A DNA stretch of 16,454 nt from M0108 sp044228695 (lineage in GTDB: Bacteria; Pseudomonadota; Gammaproteobacteria; Chromatiales; Chromatiaceae), in the NCBI GenBank assembly GCA_044228695.1, contig JBGAUK010000079.1:1-16454 (forward strand). The letters run 5' to 3'. Position numbers and translations under genes: made by a program. The notes beneath the pieces are model-generated. The model saw only the letters and a list, made by a program, of their open reading frames with translations, was not told the DNA's origin and ran no database searches. Positions 8,959 to 16,397 of this stretch are shown here, one piece after another. Numbering within the stretch: the stretch's first letter is position 1; each line of letters starts with the position of its first letter.

Positions 8959-9792
8959 ATGACCCCCAGAATCAAGCCTCACCCCCTGTGCGCCCCGCTG
9001 GCCCTGGTCCTCTTGGCGGGCCTGGCGCTCCTGGGTTGCGCTCGCCCCGCGGTGCGGGATCCCGGACTCGCCGACCAGTTGTCCGACTCCGCCAGGGCGG
9101 TCCCTCAGACCCGGGTGGTGGCGGGCGAGCTGCGCTCCGCCACCGGTTGTGGCCTCCACTACCGGCTTTACCGCCCCGCGCGGCTCGCCACCGAAGGGCT
9201 GGTGATTCTGGGGCCGGGCTTCCTGCGCGGCAAGGAGCACCTGGACGGGCTGGCCCAGGCCCTGGCCGCCGCGGGGCTGGTAACGGCGACCCTGGACTTT
9301 TGCCATGGGCGACCCTGGGACGGGGGTCATTACCAGAACGGTCTCGACATGGTGCGACTCGCCCAACACCTGGGGGCGCGGCGGGTTGTCTATGGGGGTT
9401 TCTCCGCTGGCGCCCTGGCGGCCCTGGTCGCCGGGCACCGGGATCCCCAGGCCCTCGGCGTGATCGCCCTGGATCTGGTCGATGCCGGCGGACTGGGCCT
9501 GCGGCTGGCGGCGGGATTCGACAAGCCCTTGATTGGATTAATGGGCGAGCCCTCCCCCTGTAATGCCGGGGCGCGGGGGTTGCAGGTCCTGAAGGCGAGC
9601 CGGCGGGGTCGCGCCGAGACCGTCCCCGGTGCCGGGCACTGCGATTTCGAGTCGCCGACGGACGGCTGGTGCGAGCTGGTCTGCGGGGCAACGGCGGGAA
9701 CGACCACTCGGCGCGCGGAGATTATCGCGACCACCGTCCTGGCCGCCGCGGAACTCCTGGGGCCCAAGCCGAAGGGGCCGGACAGCACCTAG
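8959..9792 (+). CDS. Lipoprotein alpha/beta hydrolase, chlorophyllase/PETase-like
   Basis: The 277-residue product begins with a lipoprotein signal: basic n-region (R4, K6), hydrophobic core and lipobox LLGC with C27. It is thus predicted to be periplasmic and membrane-anchored. The hydrolase domain has LGPGFLRGKEH (84-94), the nucleophile elbow GGFSAGA (S149) and a late GAGHCDFESPTDGW (H227). Five or six cysteines after C27 (64, 115, 201, 228, 238, 242) fit disulfides in an exported enzyme. The GHxDF-plus-Cys pattern near the C-terminus reminds me of chlorophyllase- and PETase-like hydrolases, but this is weak and no substrate is claimed. ATG 8959 was chosen for the signal peptide; upstream ATG 8926 and TTG 8905 would add 11 or 18 residues before it. 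No strong Shine-Dalgarno is seen. Confidence 0.75.
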   Translation: MTPRIKPHPLCAPLALVLLAGLALLGCARPAVRDPGLADQLSDSARAVPQTRVVAGELRSATGCGLHYRLYRPARLATEGLVILGPGFLRGKEHLDGLAQALAAAGLVTATLDFCHGRPWDGGHYQNGLDMVRLAQHLGARRVVYGGFSAGALAALVAGHRDPQALGVIALDLVDAGGLGLRLAAGFDKPLIGLMGEPSPCNAGARGLQVLKASRRGRAETVPGAGHCDFESPTDGWCELVCGATAGTTTRRAEIIATTVLAAAELLGPKPKGPDST

Positions 9793-10004
9793 CCCCTCCT
9801 GGCCGCTTTCGCTATGATGCGGCCCTGTCCTGGACCCAGCTTTGGGCGTTCGCCGCTGTTCGACACTGGCGCGGAGGCGGGTGGCGGGTCCGGTAGCCCT
9901 CCTCCATCGGGGCGGTCACCAGACCCCATAAGGCAGTGGGTAATGAACATCGAGCAGCTGGCCGCGGCGCCTGGGGTAGGCCCGGGCGTACCTGGGGAAG
10001 GATT
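9793..10004. other. Intergenic region upstream of the membrane-anchored hydrolase
   Basis: This 212-bp stretch contains GGCCGC (9801-9806) facing GCGGCC with a 12-nt loop, but no T-tract, so a terminator is not supported. I see no credible small gene. GGGGAAGG directly before 10005 serves as the ribosome-binding site of the next gene. Confidence 0.4.
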
Positions 10005-11030
10005 ATGCTGAGACGTATCTTCTGGATTCTGGCGATCATCCTGGGGCTGGCCCTGGGCGCGGCCCTCCTGGGCCCCTTTCTGATCTCGACCCAGTCCCTG
10101 GCCGGCCTGGAGCCCGCAAGCGCGGCCGCGACCCCCCAGAGCTGCTTCGTCGAGATTCCCTTCCCGGGTACCGAGGGCATCGAGCTCCACTATCTGATGG
10201 CGGGGCCTGTGAATCCGCCCGCTGATGCCCCGGTCTTCATCCTGCTGCACGGCTTCACCTTCAACGCCTTCACCTGGCAGCCGGCCCTGAATTTTTTCGC
10301 GCGGCAGGGGCGGGTGTTCGCCTTTGACCAGATCCCCTACGGCCTGAGCGCCAAGCTGACGCCCACGGATTGGGACGGCCCCAACCCCTACGCCAAGGAG
10401 GCGGCGATCGCCCAGCTCTTCGCCTTCATGGATGCCCTGGGCATCGAGCGGGCGACCCTGGTGGGCAATTCCTCGGGCGGCACCCTGGCCATGGAGGCGG
10501 CCCTGGCCAGGCCCGAGCGGGTCTCGCGCCTGATTCTGGTGGCCCCCTGGGTTTACGCCCAGCGGCCGACCCTACCCGCCGTCGTGGCGGAGCTGCCCCA
10601 GTTACGTCGCATCAGTCTCCTGATTGGCCGTAAGCTCGGGCAGGGTGGCCTACTCGATTACTCCTATGCCGACCCTGGGCGCCTCGATGGGAATCGTCGA
10701 TCCCTGATGATGATCCACACCCAGGTGGCGAATTGGGATCTGGCCTGGGGGGAACTGCTGAATCGCTCCCTGTCCAGCCCGGTCACGGTGAGCACCCGGC
10801 TGGACCAGATTACTCAGCCCATCCTGCTGCTGACGGGGGACCAGGATAAGCTGGTCCCGGTCGCCGATACCCGCAAGGTGGCCGAGCGGCTCCCGCACGC
10901 CACCCTGGCGATCTTGCCCGGCTGCGGGCATGTGCCCCAGGAGGAGTGTCCGGGCCCCTTCGAGCAGGCCGTCGCCGGCTGGCTGCGAGGCTCGGACCCC
11001 GACGCGGCGACCCCCGAGCCCCAAGGCTGA
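10005..11030 (+). CDS. Membrane-anchored alpha/beta hydrolase
   Basis: The 341-residue protein starts with a basic n-region (MLRR) and one hydrophobic segment (about 5-27), either an uncleaved anchor or a signal peptide. The hydrolase domain follows, with LLHGFTFNAFTW (80-91), FDQIPYGLSAK (107-117), the nucleophile elbow VGNSSGGT (S156), the acid region LTGDQDKLVP (D279 or D281) and GCGHVPQEE (H309). The start at 10005 has a strong GGGGAAGG Shine-Dalgarno; the frame is open further upstream to 9936, but that extension has no membrane character. It sits 64 bp before bchI on the same strand, so it may be co-transcribed with the Mg-chelatase genes. The fold resembles BchO-type and carboxylesterase proteins, but I cannot name a substrate. 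Confidence 0.8.
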   Translation: MLRRIFWILAIILGLALGAALLGPFLISTQSLAGLEPASAAATPQSCFVEIPFPGTEGIELHYLMAGPVNPPADAPVFILLHGFTFNAFTWQPALNFFARQGRVFAFDQIPYGLSAKLTPTDWDGPNPYAKEAAIAQLFAFMDALGIERATLVGNSSGGTLAMEAALARPERVSRLILVAPWVYAQRPTLPAVVAELPQLRRISLLIGRKLGQGGLLDYSYADPGRLDGNRRSLMMIHTQVANWDLAWGELLNRSLSSPVTVSTRLDQITQPILLLTGDQDKLVPVADTRKVAERLPHATLAILPGCGHVPQEECPGPFEQAVAGWLRGSDPDAATPEPQG

Positions 11031-11094
11031 ATCCGTCGCTGATCCGCATTCAATCCTCATCCCCTTCCCCTTTTTCCACAGAGACCCCTAACCC

Positions 11095-12126
11095 ATGCCT
11101 ATCGCTTTCCCCTTTTCCGCGATCGTCGGCCAGGACGAGATGAAGCAATCCCTGCTGGTGGCGGCGGTTGATCCGACCATTGGGGGCGTGCTGGTCTTCG
11201 GCGATCGCGGCACCGGCAAGTCCACCGCGATTCGCGGCCTGGCGGCCCTCTTGCCCAAGATGCGCGCGGTCCTGGGCTGCGCCTACTCCTGCGACCCCGC
11301 GGCGGACGAGGGCGCCCTGTGCGCGGAATGCCGGGAGCGCGCCAAGAAGGGGGGGGTACCCAAGACCCACTCGGTGCCGGTGCCGGTGGTCGATCTGCCC
11401 CTGGGCGCGACCGAGGACCGGGTGATCGGTGCCCTGGACCTGGAGCGCGCCCTGACCCAGGGTGAAAAGGCCTTCGAGCCGGGCCTCCTCGCCCGCGCCC
11501 ATCGCGGCTTCCTCTACATCGACGAGGTGAACCTGCTGGAGGACCATCTGGTCGATGCCCTCCTGGACGTGGCCGCCTCTGGGGAGAATCTGGTGGAGCG
11601 CGAGGGCTTGAGCCTGCGCCATCCGGCCCGCTTCGTGCTGGTCGGCAGTGGCAACCCCGAGGAGGGTGAACTGCGTCCCCAGCTCCTGGATCGCTTCGGC
11701 CTCTCGGTGGAGGTCAAGACCCCCGGCGACCTGCCCACCCGGGTCAAGGTGGTGCGCCTGCGCGACGAGTTCGAGCGTGATCCGGCGGCCTTCGTCGCCA
11801 AGTGGAAGCGCAAGGACGGCAAGATCCGTCACCAGCTCGAATCGGCGCGCAAGGCCCTGTCCACGGTCGAGGTCCCCGATCTGGCCCTGGAACAGGCGGC
11901 CAGGCTCTGCATGGCCCTGGGCACGGACGGCCTGCGTGGTGAACTCACCCTGATCCGTGCCTCCCGCGCCCTGGCCGCCCTCGAAGGCGATGCGGTCGTG
12001 GGCATCACCCATCTGCGGCGGGTCTCCGCCCCGGCCCTGCGTCACCGGCTGCGGCGTGATCCCCTCGACGAATCCGGCTCGACGGTGCGCGTTCAACGCG
12101 CCGTCGAGGAGCTGTTTCCCGCATGA
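11095..12126 (+). CDS. bchI: Magnesium chelatase ATPase subunit BchI
   Basis: BchI (343 residues) is the AAA+ motor subunit that, with BchD and BchH, inserts Mg2+ into protoporphyrin IX in bacteriochlorophyll synthesis. Walker A is GDRGTGKST (36-44), Walker B is FLYIDEVN (139-146), the sensor-1 region is GSGNPEEG (184-191) and the arginine-finger region is PQLLDRFGL (195-203). The characteristic N-terminal FPFSAIVGQDEMK is present. A Cys cluster C62-x3-C66 and C76-x2-C79 lies in the loop after the first helix region; its role is unknown to me. Length is normal for BchI. The stop codon overlaps the bchD start as ATGA. There is no clear Shine-Dalgarno before 11095. Confidence 0.95.
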   Translation: MPIAFPFSAIVGQDEMKQSLLVAAVDPTIGGVLVFGDRGTGKSTAIRGLAALLPKMRAVLGCAYSCDPAADEGALCAECRERAKKGGVPKTHSVPVPVVDLPLGATEDRVIGALDLERALTQGEKAFEPGLLARAHRGFLYIDEVNLLEDHLVDALLDVAASGENLVEREGLSLRHPARFVLVGSGNPEEGELRPQLLDRFGLSVEVKTPGDLPTRVKVVRLRDEFERDPAAFVAKWKRKDGKIRHQLESARKALSTVEVPDLALEQAARLCMALGTDGLRGELTLIRASRALAALEGDAVVGITHLRRVSAPALRHRLRRDPLDESGSTVRVQRAVEELFPA

Positions 12127-13925
12127 CCCCGAGCACCACCCCCGGGATCGAGACCCTGATCTCCCCCTGGGACGACGTCGCCCTGGCGGCCGCCCTCTTT
12201 GCCGTGGACCCGGCAGGCACGGGCGGCGTGGCCCTGCGGGCGCTGGCGGGGCCGGTCCGGGACCGCTGGCTCGCCCTGGCGCGGGGGCTGCTGCCAACTG
12301 AATGCCCCCGGCTCAAGATTCCCCTCCATGTGAGCGTGAGTCGCCTGCTGGGGGGCATGGACCTGGCCGCCACCCTCCAGTCGGGACGCCCCGTCGCGGA
12401 ACGGGGCCTGCTGGCCCAGGCCGATGGCGGCCTGGTGGAATTATCCATGGCCGAGCGGTTGGAGGGCTCCACCACCGCCTATCTGACGGCGGTGTTGGAC
12501 GCGGGCGAGGTCGTGCTCGAGCGTGACGGCATCGCCGCCCGCACCCCCTCTCGGTTCGGTGTCATCGCCCTGGACGAGGGCGTGGGCGAGGACGAACAGT
12601 TGCCGGCGCCTCTGCTGGACCGCCTGGCCTTCCACCTGGACCTGTCGCGCTTCGCGATGCGGGATGTCCCCGCCGAGACCCCCTGGGGCGCCGCCGAGGT
12701 CCTGGCCGCGCGCGCCCGCCTGGGCGCTGTCCAGATCGCCGACGCCATGGTCGAGACCCTCTGCGGCGCGGCCCTGGCCCTGGGCATCGCCTCCCTCCGC
12801 GGCTCCCTGCTTGCCATCCGCATCGCCCGGGCGGCGGCCGCCCTGGCGGGGCGGGACCAGGTTGCCGAGGAGGACGTCGCCGTGGCCGCCCGCCTGGTGC
12901 TCGCGCCGCGCGCCACCCGGCTGCCCGCCGGCGAGCCCTCCCCCGAGGAGGAAGAACCGGATCAGCCCGGCGAGGAAGAGGAACCGCCCGAGCAGCCCGA
13001 TGAGGATGGGCAAGGCGATGAGGATACGGGTGGGGAGGACCGACCCCTGGAGGAGATGGTCCTGGAGGCGGCCCAGGCCGCCATGCCGCGGGACATGCTC
13101 GACCGGCTGCGCCAGGGTGCCGCCCGGCGGGCCCGCTCCCGGTCTCCGGGCAAGGCCGGCGCCCTCCAGCAGGCCTCCCTGCGGGGTCGGCCCATCGGCG
13201 CCCGGCGGGGCGATCCGGGGCCTGGGGTACGCCTGAATGTCGTCGAGACCCTGCGGGCGGCCGCGCCCTGGCAAGTCATCCGGCGGCGGGAGCAGCCGGA
13301 GGGAGAAACGGCCAAGCGGGTCGAGGTCCGGCGGGATGATTTTCGGGTCACCCGTTTCAAGCACCGCGCCGAAACCACCACCATCTTTGCCGTGGACGCC
13401 TCCGGTTCCTCCGCCCTGCACCGCCTGGCGGAGGCCAAGGGGGCCATCGAACTCCTGCTGGCGAGCTGCTATGTGCGCCGCGATCGCGTCGCCCTGGTCG
13501 CCTTTCGCGGTCAGGGCGCCGAACTGCTGCTGCCACCCACCCGGTCTCTGGTGCGGGCCAAGCGCTCCCTGGCGAGCCTGCCGGGCGGCGGCGGCACGCC
13601 CCTGGCCGCGGGCATCGATGTGTCCCTGCTCCTCGCCGATGCGGTGCAGCGTCGGGGCGGGACGCCCACCATCGTCCTGCTGACGGACGGTCGCGCCAAT
13701 GTCGCCCGGGACGGTCAGGGGGGGCGGGCCCGGGCGAGCGAGGAGGCCCTGGTTGCGGCGCGGCTGGTGCGCGCAGCGGATATCCGCGCCCTCTTGGTGG
13801 ATACCTCGCCGCACCCTCAGCCCAAGGCCCGGGAATTGGCCGAGGCCATGGGGGCCACCTATCTGCCGCTGCCCTACGCTGACGCCCGGGTCTTGTCCAG
13901 CGCCGTCCAGGCCGCCACGGGCTAG
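12123..13925 (+). CDS. bchD: Magnesium chelatase subunit BchD
   Basis: BchD (600 residues) forms the platform of the Mg-chelatase with BchI. The N-terminal AAA-like domain (about 15-265) lacks a Walker A motif, as in other BchD proteins, but keeps the DEGVGED segment in place of Walker B. An acidic, proline-rich linker (272-306, many Glu, Asp and Pro) joins it to a C-terminal von Willebrand A domain. That domain shows a complete MIDAS: DASGS (425-429), the Thr in GGGTP (T492) and LLTDGRAN (519-526, D522). Length and order agree with the family. It starts inside the bchI stop (ATGA) and is followed 12 nt later by bchO, so the three genes form one operon. Confidence 0.95.
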   Translation: MTPSTTPGIETLISPWDDVALAAALFAVDPAGTGGVALRALAGPVRDRWLALARGLLPTECPRLKIPLHVSVSRLLGGMDLAATLQSGRPVAERGLLAQADGGLVELSMAERLEGSTTAYLTAVLDAGEVVLERDGIAARTPSRFGVIALDEGVGEDEQLPAPLLDRLAFHLDLSRFAMRDVPAETPWGAAEVLAARARLGAVQIADAMVETLCGAALALGIASLRGSLLAIRIARAAAALAGRDQVAEEDVAVAARLVLAPRATRLPAGEPSPEEEEPDQPGEEEEPPEQPDEDGQGDEDTGGEDRPLEEMVLEAAQAAMPRDMLDRLRQGAARRARSRSPGKAGALQQASLRGRPIGARRGDPGPGVRLNVVETLRAAAPWQVIRRREQPEGETAKRVEVRRDDFRVTRFKHRAETTTIFAVDASGSSALHRLAEAKGAIELLLASCYVRRDRVALVAFRGQGAELLLPPTRSLVRAKRSLASLPGGGGTPLAAGIDVSLLLADAVQRRGGTPTIVLLTDGRANVARDGQGGRARASEEALVAARLVRAADIRALLVDTSPHPQPKARELAEAMGATYLPLPYADARVLSSAVQAATG

Positions 13926-13937
13926 GACGGGGCCGCG

Positions 13938-14822
13938 ATGAGCGACCGGCCGAACTGGCAGCGGGAAGGGCGGGACTGGCCCAATCGGGAGGCCAGCCTC
14001 TTCCCGGTGGAGTCGGGATTACGTTGGCATCTCCAGGTGATGGGCGAGGGGCCCGTCATTCTGCTGGTCCACGGCACGGGGGCGGCGACCCACTCCTGGC
14101 GCCGCCTGGCGCCGCTGCTGGCGGAACGCTTCCAGGTCCTGGCCCCGGACCTGCCGGGTCATGGCTTTACCCAGGCCCCGCCGGCGGCGGCCCTGTCCCT
14201 GCCGGGCATGGCGGCGGCCTTGGGCGGGCTCCTGCGCCAGTTGGGCAAGGTCCCCGCCCTGGTCGTAGGCCACTCCGCCGGGGCCGCCATTCTGGCGCGC
14301 ATGTGCCTGGATGGCCTTATCGACCCCGGGGCCCTTATCAGTCTCAACGGCGCTCTCCTGCCGCTGGATGGCCTGCCGGGCCACTTCTTCTCCCCGGCCG
14401 CCAAGCTGCTTGCCGCGACCCCCTTTCTGCCGCATCTGTTCGCCTGGCGCGCCAGCGCCCCGGATGCGGTGGAGCGGCTGGTACGCAGCACGGGTTCGAC
14501 CCTGGACCCCGCCGGCATCGCCCTCTACCGCCGCCTGATCTCCTGCCCGGGCCACGTCGGCGCCACCCTGGCCATGATGGCCAACTGGCAACTGGAGCCC
14601 CTTGAGCGGGCCTTGCCGGGTTTGCGGCCCCCCCTCTTTCTGGTGGTTGGCGACAACGACTGGACGGTGCCGCCCGCCGAGGCCCAGCGCGTCAGGAGCC
14701 GGCTCCCCACTGCCCAGATCATCTCCTTGCCGCGGCTGGGGCATCTGGCCCACGAGGAGCGCCCTGAGGAGGTGGCTGACCTCATCACCCGGCTGGCTGT
14801 CTCGGTCGGGGTATTGACCTAG
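13938..14822 (+). CDS. bchO: Magnesium chelatase accessory protein BchO
   Basis: BchO is an alpha/beta-hydrolase-fold protein found next to bchID in purple bacteria. Its biochemical role is not settled; it is usually called a magnesium-chelatase accessory protein. The 294-residue product has the typical N-terminal DWPNREAS (13-20), LLVHGTGAATHSW (42-54), PDLPGHGFT (70-78), the nucleophile elbow VGHSAGA (S113), VVGDNDWTVPP (236-246) and the catalytic His region LGHLAHEE (267-274). The ATG lies 12 nt after the bchD stop; the GGACGGGG before it is a weak ribosome-binding site. A complete catalytic triad is present, so an enzymatic function is possible. Confidence 0.92.
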   Translation: MSDRPNWQREGRDWPNREASLFPVESGLRWHLQVMGEGPVILLVHGTGAATHSWRRLAPLLAERFQVLAPDLPGHGFTQAPPAAALSLPGMAAALGGLLRQLGKVPALVVGHSAGAAILARMCLDGLIDPGALISLNGALLPLDGLPGHFFSPAAKLLAATPFLPHLFAWRASAPDAVERLVRSTGSTLDPAGIALYRRLISCPGHVGATLAMMANWQLEPLERALPGLRPPLFLVVGDNDWTVPPAEAQRVRSRLPTAQIISLPRLGHLAHEERPEEVADLITRLAVSVGVLT

Positions 14823-14879
14823 CCGGAATTGGCCCGGCGGCACTGATACCCAAGACACCCCGGTGTGCCCTTGCCCGGA

Positions 14880-14973
14880 CCGGGTGACGGCTGGCGGGGG
14901 ACGCCGTGAATACGTCCCTGTAGGCTTGGCGACAGCATCCCTGCTGTCGACACCCCCGCCAACCGCCACCCGG
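14880..14973. repeat. REP-like palindromic element with nested hairpin
   Basis: The arms 14880-14900 and 14953-14973 pair over 21 bases with two mismatches. Within the loop a second perfect hairpin, GACAGCA-tccc-TGCTGTC, spans 14931-14948. This two-level fold in an intergenic gap agrees with extragenic palindromes dispersed in gammaproteobacterial genomes. There is no T-tract, but it could end or stabilise the bch transcript. Confidence 0.7.
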
Positions 14974-14999
14974 CCCTCCGTTAGAGGCCTAAACGAGAC

Positions 15000-15114
15000 G
15001 TAAGCGTTCAGACCCCCGGCCGCATCGCTTGGGTTCGGTAGCTCAAGCCACTGATTCTCTTGCTCCCTCCCCCCTCGCGGGGGAGGGTTGGGGAGAGGGG
15101 GTCTGAAGGGTTAC
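15000..15114. repeat. MITE-like element with 18-bp terminal inverted repeats
   Basis: Positions 15000-15017 and 15097-15114 are inverted repeats (16 of 18 match; core TTCAGACCCCC). Inside, a perfect 9-bp stem CCCTCCCCC/GGGGGAGGG with loop CTCGC occupies 15065-15087. No protein is coded. CGAGAC occurs at 14994-14999 and again at 15117-15122, possibly an imperfect target duplication. Confidence 0.6.
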
Positions 15115-15230
15115 AGCGAGACCAGCGCTGGGTATGGCTTGCGCAGGAAACCCCGGGGCTCCAGGGCTAGGTGGTATTGGGGCAAACCCATCCGCCATCG
15201 TCACCAATAAAATCATTGGGAATCATCATT

Positions 15231-16226
15231 ATGGGGACCATCGCCGCGAGCAGCTTCCGCCCCGCCTGGTGGTTGCCGGGTCCCCACCTCCAGACCATTT
15301 GGCCAAGCTTGGCGCGGTCCCGGCCGGACCTGCAGCTGGAGCGCCGCCGCATCGAACTCGCGGACGGCGACTTCATCGACCTGGCGCTGGGAGAGGGCAG
15401 GGGGCCTCGGGTCATGGTGATCCATGAGCTTGAAGGAGATCTTCAGTCCCATTACGCGGGCACCCTCCTCGCGGCCCTCGCCAGCCAGGGTTACTGTCCC
15501 CTCTTTATGCACCTGCGGGGCTGTTCCGGCGAACCCAACCGGCTGTCGCGCGGCTACCACTCAGGGGCTAGCGAAGACCTGCGCGAGGTTCTGACGCACC
15601 TGGCCCGGGATCCGGCCGGGATGCCCCTGGCCGTCATCGGCTTCTCCCTGGGCGCCAACCTCCTGCTCAAGTATCTCGGTGAGCGGGGTGGCTATCCGGC
15701 CGATGATCCGCGCGGCCCCCTGCTGGGCGCCGGGATCGCGGTATCACCCCCCTTTGTCCTGCGGGATGCCATGTTGCTTTTGAATCAGGGTGCCTCCCGC
15801 TTGTACCGAAGTCATCTGATTACTCGACTCAAGCGGGCCTTCCAACGTAAGTTCGCCGCCAGCCCCTGTCCCGTCGCCATCGACCTCGACTTGATTCGAG
15901 ATTTCAACGCCTTCGACGAGGGGATCACCGCCCCTCTGTGCGGCTTCGCCGGTGTCTTCGACTATTACAACCGTGCCAGTTGCCGGGGCTACCTGCCGGC
16001 CATCACCACGCCGACCCTGATCATCCACGCCCTGGACGATCCCTTCATGTTTCCCGCTAGCGTCCCCTTCGCACCGGAACTGGGACCCGGCGTGACCCTG
16101 GAGCTGAGTCCCCATGGCGGCCATGTTGGCTTCGTCGCCGGTACATGGCCCTGGCGGCCGGATTACTGGCTGGAGGGGCGGATTCTGCGGTATCTGAGGG
16201 GGTATCAACCCTTGGGAGACTACTAA
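15231..16226 (+). CDS. YheT-family alpha/beta hydrolase
   Basis: The 331-residue protein matches the YheT/COG0429 hydrolase family in length and layout: WWLPGPHLQTIWP (13-25) at the N-terminus, MHLRGCSGEPNRL (93-105), the nucleophile elbow IGFSLGANLLLKYLG (136-150, S139), the acid in HALDDPFMFP (D270) and the C-terminal SPHGGHVGFV (293-302, H298). ATG 15231 was chosen because the HLQT motif then sits at the usual distance from the start; a GTG at 15171 would add 20 residues of unlikely composition. The oxyanion segment reads HELEG (65-69) where the family normally has HG-L-G/E-G, so one glycine is replaced by Glu. The natural substrate of the family is unknown. It is separated from bchO by repeats, so probably has its own promoter. 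Confidence 0.85.
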   Translation: MGTIAASSFRPAWWLPGPHLQTIWPSLARSRPDLQLERRRIELADGDFIDLALGEGRGPRVMVIHELEGDLQSHYAGTLLAALASQGYCPLFMHLRGCSGEPNRLSRGYHSGASEDLREVLTHLARDPAGMPLAVIGFSLGANLLLKYLGERGGYPADDPRGPLLGAGIAVSPPFVLRDAMLLLNQGASRLYRSHLITRLKRAFQRKFAASPCPVAIDLDLIRDFNAFDEGITAPLCGFAGVFDYYNRASCRGYLPAITTPTLIIHALDDPFMFPASVPFAPELGPGVTLELSPHGGHVGFVAGTWPWRPDYWLEGRILRYLRGYQPLGDY

Positions 16227-16333
16227 CCTCAGACATGAACAGCTCAAGCTTCTTCATGGTTCCAACTACTCCGGGCAGGGCTAATCCGTTCTAGCGAGGA
16301 TTCGTCGTTACAACTGGCAGTTGTCCGCAACTC

Positions 16334-16362
16334 TGGACACAGCCCGGTCGTCCGTGTATAAA
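16334..16362 (+). promoter_or_regulatory. Sigma70-type promoter of the right DUF4338 element
   Basis: TGGACA (16334-16339) and TATAAA (16357-16362) are separated by 17 bp and each differs by one base from consensus. The start codon lies 36 nt beyond the -10 box. Confidence 0.55.
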
Positions 16363-16397
16363 GTGCATCGGTCCCCTTGCTGCCCGAGGCCCCGTGC

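Larger units (their letters stand above)
14823..15230. other. Repeat-rich intergenic region after bchO
   Basis: This 408-bp stretch has no convincing gene. It holds two palindromic repeats described separately (14880-14973 and 15000-15114). A short GC hairpin, ACACC-cc-GGTGT, lies near 14855-14866 without a T-tract. A GTG-started extension of the next gene from 15171 is possible but unlikely. Confidence 0.7.

Noticed and set aside
9801..9824. GGCCGC/GCGGCC hairpin as a terminator after the lipoprotein hydrolase
   Set aside because: The loop is 12 nt long, the stem only 6 bp, and no T-tract follows.
11050..12297. Long minus-strand open frame of 415 codons over bchI
   Set aside because: It is a shadow of the strongly supported bchI and the start of bchD; the product has no recognisable domain and is rich in Gly, Gln and Arg.
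12441..13814. Long minus-strand open frame of 457 codons over bchD
   Set aside because: Antisense shadow of bchD, with codon composition dictated by the sense gene.
15029..15050. tRNA-like T-loop sequence near GGTTCGGTAGCTC
   Set aside because: No cloverleaf, acceptor stem or anticodon arm can be formed around it.
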